Positions 33,569-41,562 of a stretch of DNA of 64,000 nucleotides are shown here, piece after piece. Each line of letters begins with the position of its first letter. Within the stretch, counting starts at the first letter, position 1. A program made the position numbers and the translations under genes. This DNA is from Janthinobacterium lividum (GTDB taxonomy: Bacteria > Pseudomonadota > Gammaproteobacteria > Burkholderiales > Burkholderiaceae_D). The stretch covers positions 1,488,001 to 1,552,000 of the forward strand of contig NZ_CP139976.1 of the NCBI RefSeq assembly GCF_034424625.1, given 5' to 3'. Below the pieces are notes generated by a model. The model was not told where the DNA came from, ran no database searches, and worked only from the letters and a program-made list of their open reading frames with translations.

Positions 33569-34879
33569 ATGCCAAAGATCATTGCTCCGTTGACAGATTT
33601 ACTCATCCGCAACGCCAAGCCACGCGAGCGGCCATACAAAATGTTCGATGGTGACGGCATGTACCTCGTCGTCGCGCCAACCGGTTCCCGCATCTGGCGT
33701 TTCAAGTTCCGGCAGGCCAACGGCAAAGAGAATACGCTGACGTTCGGCCCTTACCCGGAAATTACCCTGCAGGATGCACGTGAAAAGCGTCTGGCGACAC
33801 GCCGCCTGCTGCTGCAAGGAATCGACCCCGCCAAGCATCGCGACGACGCCAAACGCCTGGCAAAGGATAAGGCGTCCAACACGTTCGAAAAAATCGCGCG
33901 CGAGTGGCACGGCAACAAAGTGCCGACGTGGAGCGAACGCACCGCCAAGAACACCATCCAGCGCCTGCAAGCGGACATCTTCCCAGCCATCGGCCGCATG
34001 CCGATCGATGAGATAAAGCACCGCGATCTGATCGCCGCACTGCGCAAGATCGAGGAGCGTGGCGCAAGTGAAGTCGCCCATCGCCTGAGAGCGCTATGTG
34101 CGTCAATTTTCAGCTACGCGATTCAATGCGGATTCACAGAGCGCAATCTGGTCACCGATATGAAGGATGTGTTGAAGACCGTCCGCGCCGGACACTTCGC
34201 CGCTATCAACGCCGACGAACTTCCGCAGTTTTTGGCCATTCTGGACCGCAACGAAGCACGCATGTTCGCGCCGACCCGCATTGCGCTGCGGCTGATGCTG
34301 CTGTGCTTTGTGCGCACTAGCGAGTTGATCGAAACGCCCTGGAGTGAAATTGACCTGGAGCGCGGCGAGTGGATCATTCCATGGCAGCGCATGAAGCGCG
34401 GCAAGCTGACCGTCAATCCGGATATGACCAACCATCACGTATGCCTGTCGCGCCAGGCGCTGGAGCTGCTGCGTGAACTGCACGCGATCACGGGCCGCAG
34501 CAAGTACCTGTTCCCGAATCAGCGCGACCACGAAAAGCCGATCAGCAATAACACGATACTGGTGGCGCTTGGACGCATGGGATACAAGGGCAAGATGACC
34601 GGCCATGGCTTCCGGGCGCTGGCCATGAGCACCATCAAGGAGCGCCTGGGCTACCGGCATGAAGTCGTGGACCGGCAGCTGGCACATGCGCCGAAGGATA
34701 AGGTGGCCAGCGCCTATGACCGGGCGCAGTTCCTGGCGGAACGGCGCCGGATGATGCAGGATTGGGCCGACTACATCGATGCCGTCAGTGGCAAGGGAGT
34801 GCCGCCGCAGACGCCAAGATTAACGCTGGTCAGTGGCGAATTCAGCCGGGATGGCGGAACAGGAGGGCACCATGTCTAA
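33569..34879 (+). CDS. P4-type tyrosine integrase
   Basis: 436 residues. The N-terminal DUF4102 arm-binding domain (LTDLLIRNAKPRERPYKMFD, GSRIWRFKFR, LTFGPYPEITLQDAR) is followed by the SAM-like core-binding domain and the catalytic domain. Active-site positions are visible as CFVRTSELIETPW (Arg), GHGFRALAMS (His-x-x-Arg) and HAPKDKVASAYDRAQF (His and Tyr). AGGAGG seven bases upstream fixes the ATG at 33569. It sits next to tRNA-Ser, its presumed target. Its stop overlaps the following gene by eight bases. Confidence 0.94.
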   Translation: MPKIIAPLTDLLIRNAKPRERPYKMFDGDGMYLVVAPTGSRIWRFKFRQANGKENTLTFGPYPEITLQDAREKRLATRRLLLQGIDPAKHRDDAKRLAKDKASNTFEKIAREWHGNKVPTWSERTAKNTIQRLQADIFPAIGRMPIDEIKHRDLIAALRKIEERGASEVAHRLRALCASIFSYAIQCGFTERNLVTDMKDVLKTVRAGHFAAINADELPQFLAILDRNEARMFAPTRIALRLMLLCFVRTSELIETPWSEIDLERGEWIIPWQRMKRGKLTVNPDMTNHHVCLSRQALELLRELHAITGRSKYLFPNQRDHEKPISNNTILVALGRMGYKGKMTGHGFRALAMSTIKERLGYRHEVVDRQLAHAPKDKVASAYDRAQFLAERRRMMQDWADYIDAVSGKGVPPQTPRLTLVSGEFSRDGGTGGHHV

Positions 34880-35516
34880 GTATGTATTGCGCCTCACGGA
34901 TGCGCTTATCAAGCAAGCTGCTCCGAAGGACAAATTATATAAACTATCCGATGGGGCTGGTCTGTACATTGAAGTGCAGCCCAGCGGCAGCAAGGTCTGG
35001 CGCATGAAGTATCTCCAGCAAGGCGGTGGGGAAAGCGTTCTGACTTTTGGCCGGTATCCCGAAGTCTCCATCGCCAAAGCCCGCGAACACAGGCTTGCAG
35101 CGCATCAGATGCTGGAACGGAAGCAGGACCCGGGCACAGAATTCAATCGAGAAAAATTGCATCCACTGCCAAAGCCTATTCCAATCGACGAAATATTCGA
35201 TGAGCCGGAGTGGGGCCATGTGCAGACCAGTGTTCTGTGGGCGACCCTGCTCGCTATCCGTCACCTCGAAACCGCCTTATTTCCTGCATTGGAGCGGGAG
35301 CGCATTTCCATCAGTGAAGCACAGGATAGTATCCAGCAAGCAGCCATTCGGCAAATTGAACAGGACGGTTTGCAGGTCGTTTCCCGACACTTGGAGGGTG
35401 TCGCGACGGCGCTCGCTGCCAGTTATTTACGTAACGGTATGAGCATGGACCAATTGGTTAGCGCGATGAAAGAGTCAAGGAGGCGGGTACGTCGTCAGGG
35501 CGACAACATGCAGTAG
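34872..35516 (+). CDS. Integrase arm-domain-only protein coupled to the integrase
   Basis: 214 residues. The first 80 are a second DUF4102 domain (RLTDALIKQAAPKDKLYKLS, GSKVWRMKYLQQGG, LTFGRYPEVSIAKAREHR). The remaining 130 are helical with none of the tyrosine-recombinase boxes. The ATG follows AGGAGG at 34861 and overlaps the integrase stop, so translation is coupled. I infer an accessory that binds the same arm sites, perhaps a directionality or dosage factor. A truncated integrase is the alternative, but the intact coupling and a natural-looking C-terminus argue against simple decay. Confidence 0.75.
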   Translation: MSKYVLRLTDALIKQAAPKDKLYKLSDGAGLYIEVQPSGSKVWRMKYLQQGGGESVLTFGRYPEVSIAKAREHRLAAHQMLERKQDPGTEFNREKLHPLPKPIPIDEIFDEPEWGHVQTSVLWATLLAIRHLETALFPALERERISISEAQDSIQQAAIRQIEQDGLQVVSRHLEGVATALAASYLRNGMSMDQLVSAMKESRRRVRRQGDNMQ

Positions 35517-36513
35517 CTATCGGAGTCTTTGTCCGGGCTGCAATTTTGGGTACTACCAAAAGCGCACTTGACGAAACGAACCGCTTGCAAACGTCGTTAA
35601 CCGGCATAAAATGAAGCTCTCTTATGTGGGAATCGCTCCCACGAGGGCATGCATCGAGCATGTCCCTATGCTTAGCGGCATAGGCGTTGCGGTCGTCACC
35701 CGCCATCATGATACTTAGCAGTTTCTGCTAGACATATCGCCGGGCCATGCAGAAGTATGCACATCTCGGCACGATAAAGCGCTGCCTTCAGCGTCTTCAT
35801 ATCCCACAATCCGCAAGTCGGATTGCCTGGATGATTGCGCCCGATGGGCGCTTCCTCAAACAGGAGCAAGACTCCTGCCCCGATTGGTTCGCATGCCCGC
35901 GAGGTAGCGCTCCGTATGAAGCACAGCATGGCTTTACCGCAAGCCGCACCGTCAGCAGAAATGCCAGCGATGCGATGCCATCGCGGCTGCCCCCAGCGCA
36001 TGTGCTTCAGAGTGGCCAGTATCGTCACCGCGAGTGCGATGCTGGCATGTATGCCGTCACATGCCATGGCTACGTGCGCGCGTCGTTACTGGCGGCGTGC
36101 TGCCAGTGACGACGCGCCGCCGACGGCATAGGCCCAGGCGGCAAGCGGAATTCCACCGCGTGATGTTGTTCAGTGACCGGGCCAGGCGCCCCGCATCGCA
36201 GGCAAGCCCAGCGATGTCCTTTGCCCGCAACGGGCTGATTAGTTGAAGTTGATCCGTGCACGATGTGCACTCCATGGACCTTGGGTGATTGGTCCCCGCT
36301 GCGGCAGTTCCCTCCGGGAGCGCGCAGCGGTGCCACACGCGCATGCGGCGCGGGCAGGCAGTAACAGCAACCGCATACACGGGAGTGGTGTCCCGAGGCC
36401 CTTGATTCAACCTTTTCTGCTGAGGCAGTGAGGGTGGCCAGAAACACTTACCAGACAGGATTACACCACGCAACATCGATGTAGAAACCCAAGATCGAAG
36501 GGATGACTTTGCC
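35517..36513. other. Gene-free stretch of about 1 kb
   Basis: Overlapping short frames exist on both strands but show no family, ribosome site or steady codon use. An imperfect inverted repeat (CGTCGTTACTGGCGGC, GT, GCTGCCAGTGACGACG; 14 of 16 pairs) lies at 36081-36115. The stretch may hold a decayed gene, or the promoter and arm sites for the integrase-like gene that follows. Confidence 0.5.
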
Positions 36514-37380
36514 ATGCGCGACCTGAACTACCAGCTCAAGCAACTGTGTCACCGCAACCGGGATGGCAGCTTTGCGACGCAGGCCGACCGCGAGCGCTTA
36601 TTAAACCTGTGCGCCAACGACCTGGCAGAGCGGGGCTTCCAGCATATGAGTGTGGACAGTCTGAAGCCGAAGCATGTGGCGGCGCTGCTCGACAAGTGGA
36701 AGCAGGATGGCGTCAGTACTGGAACCATCAAGAATCGCATGAGCGCCTTGCGCTGGTGGGCCGAGAAGATCGGCAAGGAAAACATCATTGCGCGCACCAA
36801 CGGCGAATACGGCATCGCGGAGCGGGTGTTTGTCACCAACGTCTCGAAGGCGAAGGTGCTGGACGCCGATACGCTTGCCCGCGTGAGCGACCCTTATTCG
36901 CGCATGTCCTTGCAGCTGCAGGCGGCGTTTGGTTTGCGGCGCGAGGAAAGTATCAAGATCAAGCCGGGATGGGCCGATGGTGGGAACATACTGCGGCTGC
37001 AGGATAGCTGGACCAAGGGCGGCAAGTACCGGGAAGTGCCGATTGCCACCATGCAGCAGCGCGCCGTGCTGAATGCGGCCAAGGCGCTGGCGGGCAAAGG
37101 CAGCTTGATTCCGGCGCAGTTGCGGTATCGGGACCAATTGAACCGCTTTCGGGCGCAGTGCGACAAGGCTGGCATCCATGGCGTGCATGGGCTGCGCCAT
37201 GAGTACGCGCAGCGGCGCTATGCCGAGTTGACTGGCCGACCTTGTCCAGCCAGTGGCGGTGCGACGTCCAGACAGCTGGATGCGTCGCAAAAATTGGTGG
37301 ATAACGCTGCGCGGCTGAAGATTTCGACGGAGATGGGGCATGGGCGTGAGCAGGTCACTTCCATCTATCTGGGGAGATGA
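36514..37380 (+). CDS. Integrase domain protein (second tyrosine recombinase)
   Basis: 288 residues. An N-terminal SAM-like region (SVDSLKPKHVAALLDKWKQD, TIKNRMSALRWWAEKI) precedes a compact catalytic domain: Arg in AAFGLRREESIKIKP, HGVHGLRHEYAQRRY, and a C-terminal Tyr in GREQVTSIYLGR, nine residues after a His in EMGHG. This resembles the group annotated as integrase domain proteins, found in integrative elements apart from the main integrase. Its role (inversion, resolution, or a relic of a nested element) is unknown. The ATG at 36514 begins MRDLNYQLKQL. Confidence 0.8.
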   Translation: MRDLNYQLKQLCHRNRDGSFATQADRERLLNLCANDLAERGFQHMSVDSLKPKHVAALLDKWKQDGVSTGTIKNRMSALRWWAEKIGKENIIARTNGEYGIAERVFVTNVSKAKVLDADTLARVSDPYSRMSLQLQAAFGLRREESIKIKPGWADGGNILRLQDSWTKGGKYREVPIATMQQRAVLNAAKALAGKGSLIPAQLRYRDQLNRFRAQCDKAGIHGVHGLRHEYAQRRYAELTGRPCPASGGATSRQLDASQKLVDNAARLKISTEMGHGREQVTSIYLGR

Positions 37381-37517
37381 CCGCTCACTTGTATCAGGGG
37401 CGCAGCGCATGGAGCAGAAGAGATGCAAAGAAGTGCAGCCGTGGAGCTGCCGGAATGATCGAGGAGAGTCGGCATGACTCTCCATTGTTTGCTGTTCATC
37501 AATCGAAGGAGAATCGT

Positions 37518-37718
37518 ATGACCACGACTAAAAAATTCCTCCGCTTGCCTGCGGTAATCGAGGCCACCGGCTGGTCCCGCGCCACAATCTGGCGCAAGGT
37601 GAAGGCGGGCGTGTTGCCAGCACCTATCCCCATCGGCCCCAAGTCCATCGCTTGGGACGCAGAGGAGATCGCCCAATGGCAGCAGCGGTGCATAGACGCC
37701 AGGCGTGAATGCGCTTGA
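37518..37718 (+). CDS. AlpA-like excisionase/regulator
   Basis: 66 residues forming a winged-helix MerR-like DNA-binding domain: FLRLPAVIEATGWSRATIWR, KVKAGVLPAPIPIG and WDAEEIAQWQQR. AlpA-type proteins act as excisionases or as activators of integrase genes in P4-like islands. GAAGGAG precedes the ATG. It lies downstream of the second integrase-like gene, possibly in one transcript. Confidence 0.88.
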   Translation: MTTTKKFLRLPAVIEATGWSRATIWRKVKAGVLPAPIPIGPKSIAWDAEEIAQWQQRCIDARRECA

Positions 37719-37915
37719 GAAGAAGATTGACTTTCTTCAGCCTATTGCTTGCCAGTCAGAGAGCTGTGGATACGTACTCGCGGAAAGAATCGATGCAGGA
37801 CTATCCCATCTGACATCCGGTGTCAGATCATCTGGGCTGCTACATCTAATGCCTGTACCCAGCATAGTGTTATTGGGCGCTTTGCGTTTTCATTCTTATT
37901 TCTACGTTTTTTAGC

Positions 37916-37944
37916 TTGACAATGCTTTTTCTTGTTTATAGACT
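37916..37944 (+). promoter_or_regulatory. Promoter of the RAMA-like gene
   Basis: Consensus TTGACA, 17 bases, TAGACT, 30 bases upstream of the ATG at 37974, in a locally AT-rich stretch. Confidence 0.65.
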
Positions 37945-37973
37945 CAATGAAGTAAAAAAAAGGAGAAAAAAGT

Positions 37974-38414
37974 ATGAAAACGAAAGTATCAGTCCCAATC
38001 TACACTCAACAGTTTCTTGAGCTGGCAAATTTCCTTCGAAGCAACGGCGACCCGCGCGATCCGGTGGAGATCGTATCGGTGGCGATTGACTATTGGCTTG
38101 ATAACGCCAGTTGGAAGCCAGAGCTTCTATCCGAAAGTGATACTCGTGGCTACCAGTGGAAAAATCTGTTTCTGCCCAGCGGCACTCAGATCCGCATGCA
38201 GTACAAGGGCGCGTACTTCTACGCCAAGGTGGATGGTGACGAAATTATCTATGACGGAAAACCAATTTCACCTGGAAGTTTGGCAAACACTATCGCGGGC
38301 AACAGTCGTAACGCATGGCGAGACCTTTGGATAAAACGTCCCGACGATAAGGAGTGGAAGCTTGCGGACGAGTGCCGGTCGGAGGTCACTATTGACTCAC
38401 TGATCAAGTCGTGA
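37974..38414 (+). CDS. RAMA-like domain protein
   Basis: 146 residues. The N-terminal part (YTQQFLELANFLRSNGDPRD, VAIDYWLDNA) looks like a small helical DNA-binding or dimerisation domain. The C-terminal 80 fit the RAMA domain found at the end of restriction-associated adenine methylases and alone: FLPSGTQIRMQYKGAYFYAK, DEIIYDGKPISPGSLANTI and NSRNAWRDLWI. RAMA is thought to read DNA and perhaps modified bases (recollection). AGGAG lies 12 bases upstream of the ATG. It stands alone between the integrase region and the Ubl operon, and may be regulatory. Confidence 0.72.
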   Translation: MKTKVSVPIYTQQFLELANFLRSNGDPRDPVEIVSVAIDYWLDNASWKPELLSESDTRGYQWKNLFLPSGTQIRMQYKGAYFYAKVDGDEIIYDGKPISPGSLANTIAGNSRNAWRDLWIKRPDDKEWKLADECRSEVTIDSLIKS

Positions 38415-38513
38415 CCGCCGGAGCATGTCATGAGGTAGCTTGCCAGTCGGCCAGTGTCCTGCACGAGGGCAGAGAAGTTAGCGAATTTTACGCTCGCTCT
38501 GCCCCGGATCTCG

Positions 38514-38948
38514 CTAACTGGACGTGAGCCAAGTAGTAAGACGCTTCCAGAGCCCTGGTCTCCGCACCGCAGGAGGATTTATTGGCGTCGCCTGTTTCTT
38601 GCCAGTCCGTGCGAAGTATTCTTGCTTTGCAGCTCGATCCAATCGACGGCCACGTTCTATCTCGGCTGCACTCATGTCTCCCGCCCACACCACCCTATTA
38701 TTCCGAATCCAATAGTGCGACCTACACGGAAAGCTCCAGTTGCCAATTGAGGGACGTAGCGTGACTCCTCCAGCCGCAACGGAAAGCGTCCACTCTGTGG
38801 GCTTCAGCGGCGTCACCACCTTTTGACCGCAGCCGCAGCAACATTTGTGAACCGCTGTGCCGTATTTCTTCGAGATGTACAGAACTCCTTCCTCGATTAC
38901 CTTCGGCATCAGCTCCACATATTCAGGCCTCAGTTCATTGGCCTTCAC
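38514..38948 (-). CDS. DUF6527 family protein of the Ubl cassette
   Basis: 144 residues. A zinc-type core is visible: HKCCCGCGQKVVTPL and, later, SIGNWSFPCRSHYWI, so Cys and His are placed to bind metal. The C-terminus is basic and helical. The family recurs next to ThiF/E1-like and ubiquitin-like genes. Its biochemical role is not certain to me; a peptidase or deconjugase acting on the Ubl is one possibility. The start overlaps the E1-like stop (ATGA), so it is co-translated as the third gene of the operon. Confidence 0.8.
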   Translation of the reverse strand: MKANELRPEYVELMPKVIEEGVLYISKKYGTAVHKCCCGCGQKVVTPLKPTEWTLSVAAGGVTLRPSIGNWSFPCRSHYWIRNNRVVWAGDMSAAEIERGRRLDRAAKQEYFARTGKKQATPINPPAVRRPGLWKRLTTWLTSS

Positions 38949-40141
38949 GCTTTCTCGTCCTTCGTAATCATGTGCGTGTTAATGGCGTACACTGATTCAT
39001 GTTCCTGTATCCGATCATCATAAATTCCGAAATATTTTTTCCAGCGAATGACAGCCATGATGGCGTTGAGCGCATTCAGTTCAGTCACCTGAATGTTCAT
39101 GCCATAATCGTTATCAACTTGGGTATCGTCCGTCGGCACGCGACGCGCGAAGTGATCATGCTTCTTCGGCGAACAGAGAGTAGTTCTTACTTGACCAACC
39201 AACGTCGAGGCGTCTTTGGTCATCTGGATGTGCATGCCGACATCAATAAATGGAATGCCGCGTGGAATCAGGACATTCGCGATGAGTTCTCGGACTGCCC
39301 CCTTATCAACGCTGATGAACACGAAGTCGAACTCTGCCAATTGCTCGACGTTTTCTTCCGTGATGTATTCGGCATGAGGCACAACCCCGCGACGCATGCT
39401 GCTATAAATGCGCGAATATCGTAGTGATTTAGATTCAGGCGACTGCAGCTCTGCAACCGAAGTGGCTCCAGGTGCTCGGTATGCGTTGTGCGAGTAATAG
39501 GCGTCCCCATCAAACAGATGGATTTCGCGTACGTGAGTTTTGACAACCTGATCTAAGATGAACGACCCCGTGCCTCCGAGACCAACAATAGCGATTCGCA
39601 AATGAGAAAGCTTGCCAGCGAGGGCGCCGATGCCTGCGCGGGTTGATGCTGTATCCGCATAAAGAAATACGGAGTCATCCGTTGTCAGAATCGGCTTGTG
39701 TAACTTCGCTGTAGCTTGCGGGTTTACATGCTGTGCTGGCGCTGAAATGATGTTGACGTAATGAGACATTTTCGCGTGATAGTCTGGGTAGATACCCGTT
39801 ACCGGCGGCTTTGTCGAAAAGCCGTGATCGGTAACAATGCCGTCACCCATATCGTTCCGACCACTCGAATGCACGATGCCTGAAATCGGCAAGCCGTCCA
39901 CCGTGCACGGGTGCTCACCGACGAACCACGCCTGATGATTTGCCGGAGCATTCGTCAAACCGTCTTCCTTGAGGAAGATCGGACAGACCAAGGTGCCACG
40001 CAAAACTGTTCGTTGAGCGCAGAGATAAGGAACATCGTGCACCAACAAATGCAACCCTGTCTTGTGCACAATTTCCACAGAGTATCCGTCATCCTGCAGT
40101 CGCTGGAGGTCGGAATTACGACTTATCAGATCGGCCAACAT
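38945..40141 (-). CDS. E2-E1-like fusion (ThiF family adenylyltransferase)
   Basis: 398 residues. The N-terminal 150 resemble the E2-like domain fused to some bacterial E1s: NHQAWFVGEHPCTVDGLPIS, with C79 a candidate catalytic Cys. From about 180 it is a ThiF/E1 domain: LRIAIVGLGGTG (187-192, ATP binding), DGDAYYSHNAYR (Asp211/213, Asn219, Arg222) and ISVDKGAVR. C323 in TTLCSPKKHD may be the E1 thioester Cys. By family it should adenylate the Ubl C-terminus, load it as a thioester and pass it to the fused E2. It overlaps Ubl by 26 bases and DUF6527 by four. Confidence 0.85.
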   Translation of the reverse strand: MLADLISRNSDLQRLQDDGYSVEIVHKTGLHLLVHDVPYLCAQRTVLRGTLVCPIFLKEDGLTNAPANHQAWFVGEHPCTVDGLPISGIVHSSGRNDMGDGIVTDHGFSTKPPVTGIYPDYHAKMSHYVNIISAPAQHVNPQATAKLHKPILTTDDSVFLYADTASTRAGIGALAGKLSHLRIAIVGLGGTGSFILDQVVKTHVREIHLFDGDAYYSHNAYRAPGATSVAELQSPESKSLRYSRIYSSMRRGVVPHAEYITEENVEQLAEFDFVFISVDKGAVRELIANVLIPRGIPFIDVGMHIQMTKDASTLVGQVRTTLCSPKKHDHFARRVPTDDTQVDNDYGMNIQVTELNALNAIMAVIRWKKYFGIYDDRIQEHESVYAINTHMITKDEKA

Positions 40142-40400
40142 TGAACACCATTCCTTTCTTCACTTTGATAGTGTCGCCGTCCACCATAGAGCCTTCAGGA
40201 CCATGCGGGTCGGAGTAGGTCACAGTCCAGGCGACGTTCTCACCGAACTGGCCGTCTGGAAACGCGAGCAAACACAACTCACGAAACGTCAGCTGCTTTT
40301 GCTTAATGTCGAAGGACTCTGCGTTGATAATAATTTCGAAGGGCTGGCCGTGGTCCGCACCTGCCGCAGCGTGTTCATTGGGGGGAGTTGGCTGATTCAT
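40116..40400 (-). CDS. Ubiquitin-like protein (multiubiquitin family, single domain)
   Basis: 94 residues. After a disordered N-terminus of about 20, the beta-grasp pattern of bacterial multiubiquitin domains is clear: FEIIINAESFDIKQKQLTFR, ELCLLAFPDG, VAWTVTYSDPHG, VDGDTIKVKKGMVFNV. The protein ends GRSDKS, so there is no terminal Gly-Gly and either processing or a non-canonical tail is implied. It is the first gene of the Ubl, E2-E1, DUF6527 operon, and its promoter and operator lie just upstream. It is the likely modifier protein of the system. Confidence 0.83.
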   Translation of the reverse strand: MNQPTPPNEHAAAGADHGQPFEIIINAESFDIKQKQLTFRELCLLAFPDGQFGENVAWTVTYSDPHGPEGSMVDGDTIKVKKGMVFNVGRSDKS

Positions 40401-40447
40401 AGTCGTCTTTCGTCGACAGATGGGGGCCGGAACTGGCCGATGAGTGA

Positions 40448-40476
40448 ACTATACAAGGATATTTATTACGTGGCAA
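40448..40476 (-). promoter_or_regulatory. Promoter of the Ubl operon
   Basis: On the minus strand TTGCCA (40471-40476), 17 bases, TATAGT (40448-40453). It lies 48 bases upstream of the Ubl start. Confidence 0.7.
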
Positions 40477-40493
40477 TAATTTTTATCACGTCA
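40466..40493. promoter_or_regulatory. Inverted repeat, candidate WYL-regulator operator
   Basis: TTACGTG (40466-40472), 14 bases, CACGTCA (40487-40493). The left half-site overlaps the -35 box of the Ubl promoter, so a bound dimer should block the operon. The divergent WYL gene is the obvious candidate regulator. Confidence 0.6.
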
Positions 40494-40524
40494 TATTTTA
40501 TTTTTTCTGAAAGCTCGGCTAATG

Positions 40525-40530
40525 TATAAT
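40525..40530 (+). promoter_or_regulatory. -10 box of the WYL regulator gene
   Basis: TATAAT, 26 bases upstream of the ATG at 40557. The -35 region (TTTTTC, 17 bases before it) is weak. Confidence 0.5.
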
Positions 40531-40556
40531 CGCGAGCTAACTTTTGGGAGTTGTTT

Positions 40557-41444
40557 ATGGAATTACAGCGCGATACGCAGCGGGAGCGCCTGTTTTACAT
40601 TGATTTTTTGGCATTTTTTGTCGGTCAAGTTGCGCGAAAGGACTTGGTCACCCGCTTCGGCATCAGTGAACCCGCCGCCACAAAGGACCTGTCTCTTTAT
40701 GCAGAAATGGCCCCAACCATGTTGGAATATGACCTACGGCAGCGCTGCTATATCTTTGCCGGCGGCACTCCAATCTTCACCCATGATGTAGACCAATCGC
40801 TGTATTCGCTGTCTGGGGAACGCGCAATTGCGCTCAACCCGGAGCACGCCAAGCGGCTAGCGAGCAGCGTACAAGCTTCAATAAAGAGAAAAATGCCGGT
40901 AGGCCTTGTCGCTGCGCTGACCCGGGCGATGTACCAACACAAGCAAGTTTCAGCTACCTACGCGTCGCTGGAAAGCGGAGCAAGTGAACGCATTCTGTCG
41001 CCAGCAGCGCTGGTCCATGACGGTCTGCGTTGGCACATTCGCTGTTTTAACCATGCAAAGGAAAGGTTCACGGATTTCAACCTCGCGCGCTTCCACGCGG
41101 TAGCCGAAAGTGGCCCTTCGGAAAAATCGATAGACCAAGATCCAGAATGGACCAAGGAAGTTGCAGTTATCCTGGGGCCGCATCCCCAAGCAGACCATCC
41201 TGAAACTATCCGCTTCGACTATGACATGGAAGACGATACCAAAATCGTTACCATGAGCTTGTGCCTGGTGCCGTACTTCTTACGACATTGGCACATAGAC
41301 ACAACACCGACTGGCACTAAGAACCCAAAAGAACATCAACTGTTCCTTCTGAATCGACAGGAGCTAATTGATCAAGAAATCGCGGGTTGGGTATTCGACG
41401 CGGACGTAGCTAAAGAAGCGCCGCTCACCGCTCGCCTCGAATAG
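40557..41444 (+). CDS. WYL domain transcriptional regulator
   Basis: 295 residues. The N-terminal winged helix-turn-helix (RERLFYIDFLAFFVGQVARK, DLVTRFGISEPAATKDLSLY) is followed by a WYL-type ligand domain (YASLESGASERILSPAALVH, DGLRWHIRCFNHAKERFTDF) and a C-terminal extension. The layout is that of the BrxR/CapW family, which represses phage-defence operons. GGGAG precedes the ATG; a TTG at 40551 is the alternative. It is divergent from the Ubl operon and points into the restriction genes, so it may control either. Confidence 0.85.
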   Translation: MELQRDTQRERLFYIDFLAFFVGQVARKDLVTRFGISEPAATKDLSLYAEMAPTMLEYDLRQRCYIFAGGTPIFTHDVDQSLYSLSGERAIALNPEHAKRLASSVQASIKRKMPVGLVAALTRAMYQHKQVSATYASLESGASERILSPAALVHDGLRWHIRCFNHAKERFTDFNLARFHAVAESGPSEKSIDQDPEWTKEVAVILGPHPQADHPETIRFDYDMEDDTKIVTMSLCLVPYFLRHWHIDTTPTGTKNPKEHQLFLLNRQELIDQEIAGWVFDADVAKEAPLTARLE

Positions 41445-41453
41445 GCAGGTACG

Positions 41454-41469
41454 GGAAGGTTCACCTTCC
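41454..41469 (+). terminator. Short hairpin after the WYL gene
   Basis: GGAAGGT-TC-ACCTTCC lies ten bases after the stop, without a T-run. It may attenuate read-through into hsdR. Confidence 0.4.
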
Positions 41470-41562
41470 GAGGTGGATGAATGGAGGCACTGGAAGTGAC
41501 ACCGACGAATATTTCGAAATTGCGGTACTAAATTCCAACGATGTACAGGGAGAGCAAATCTG

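Noticed and set aside
36081..36115. Imperfect inverted repeat as an insertion-sequence end
   Set aside because: There is no transposase or matching second end nearby, so it is noted only within the gene-free stretch.
35696..36515. Overlapping frames of 120-150 codons on both strands
   Set aside because: No family, no ribosome sites, and the frames conflict with each other; described as gene-free.
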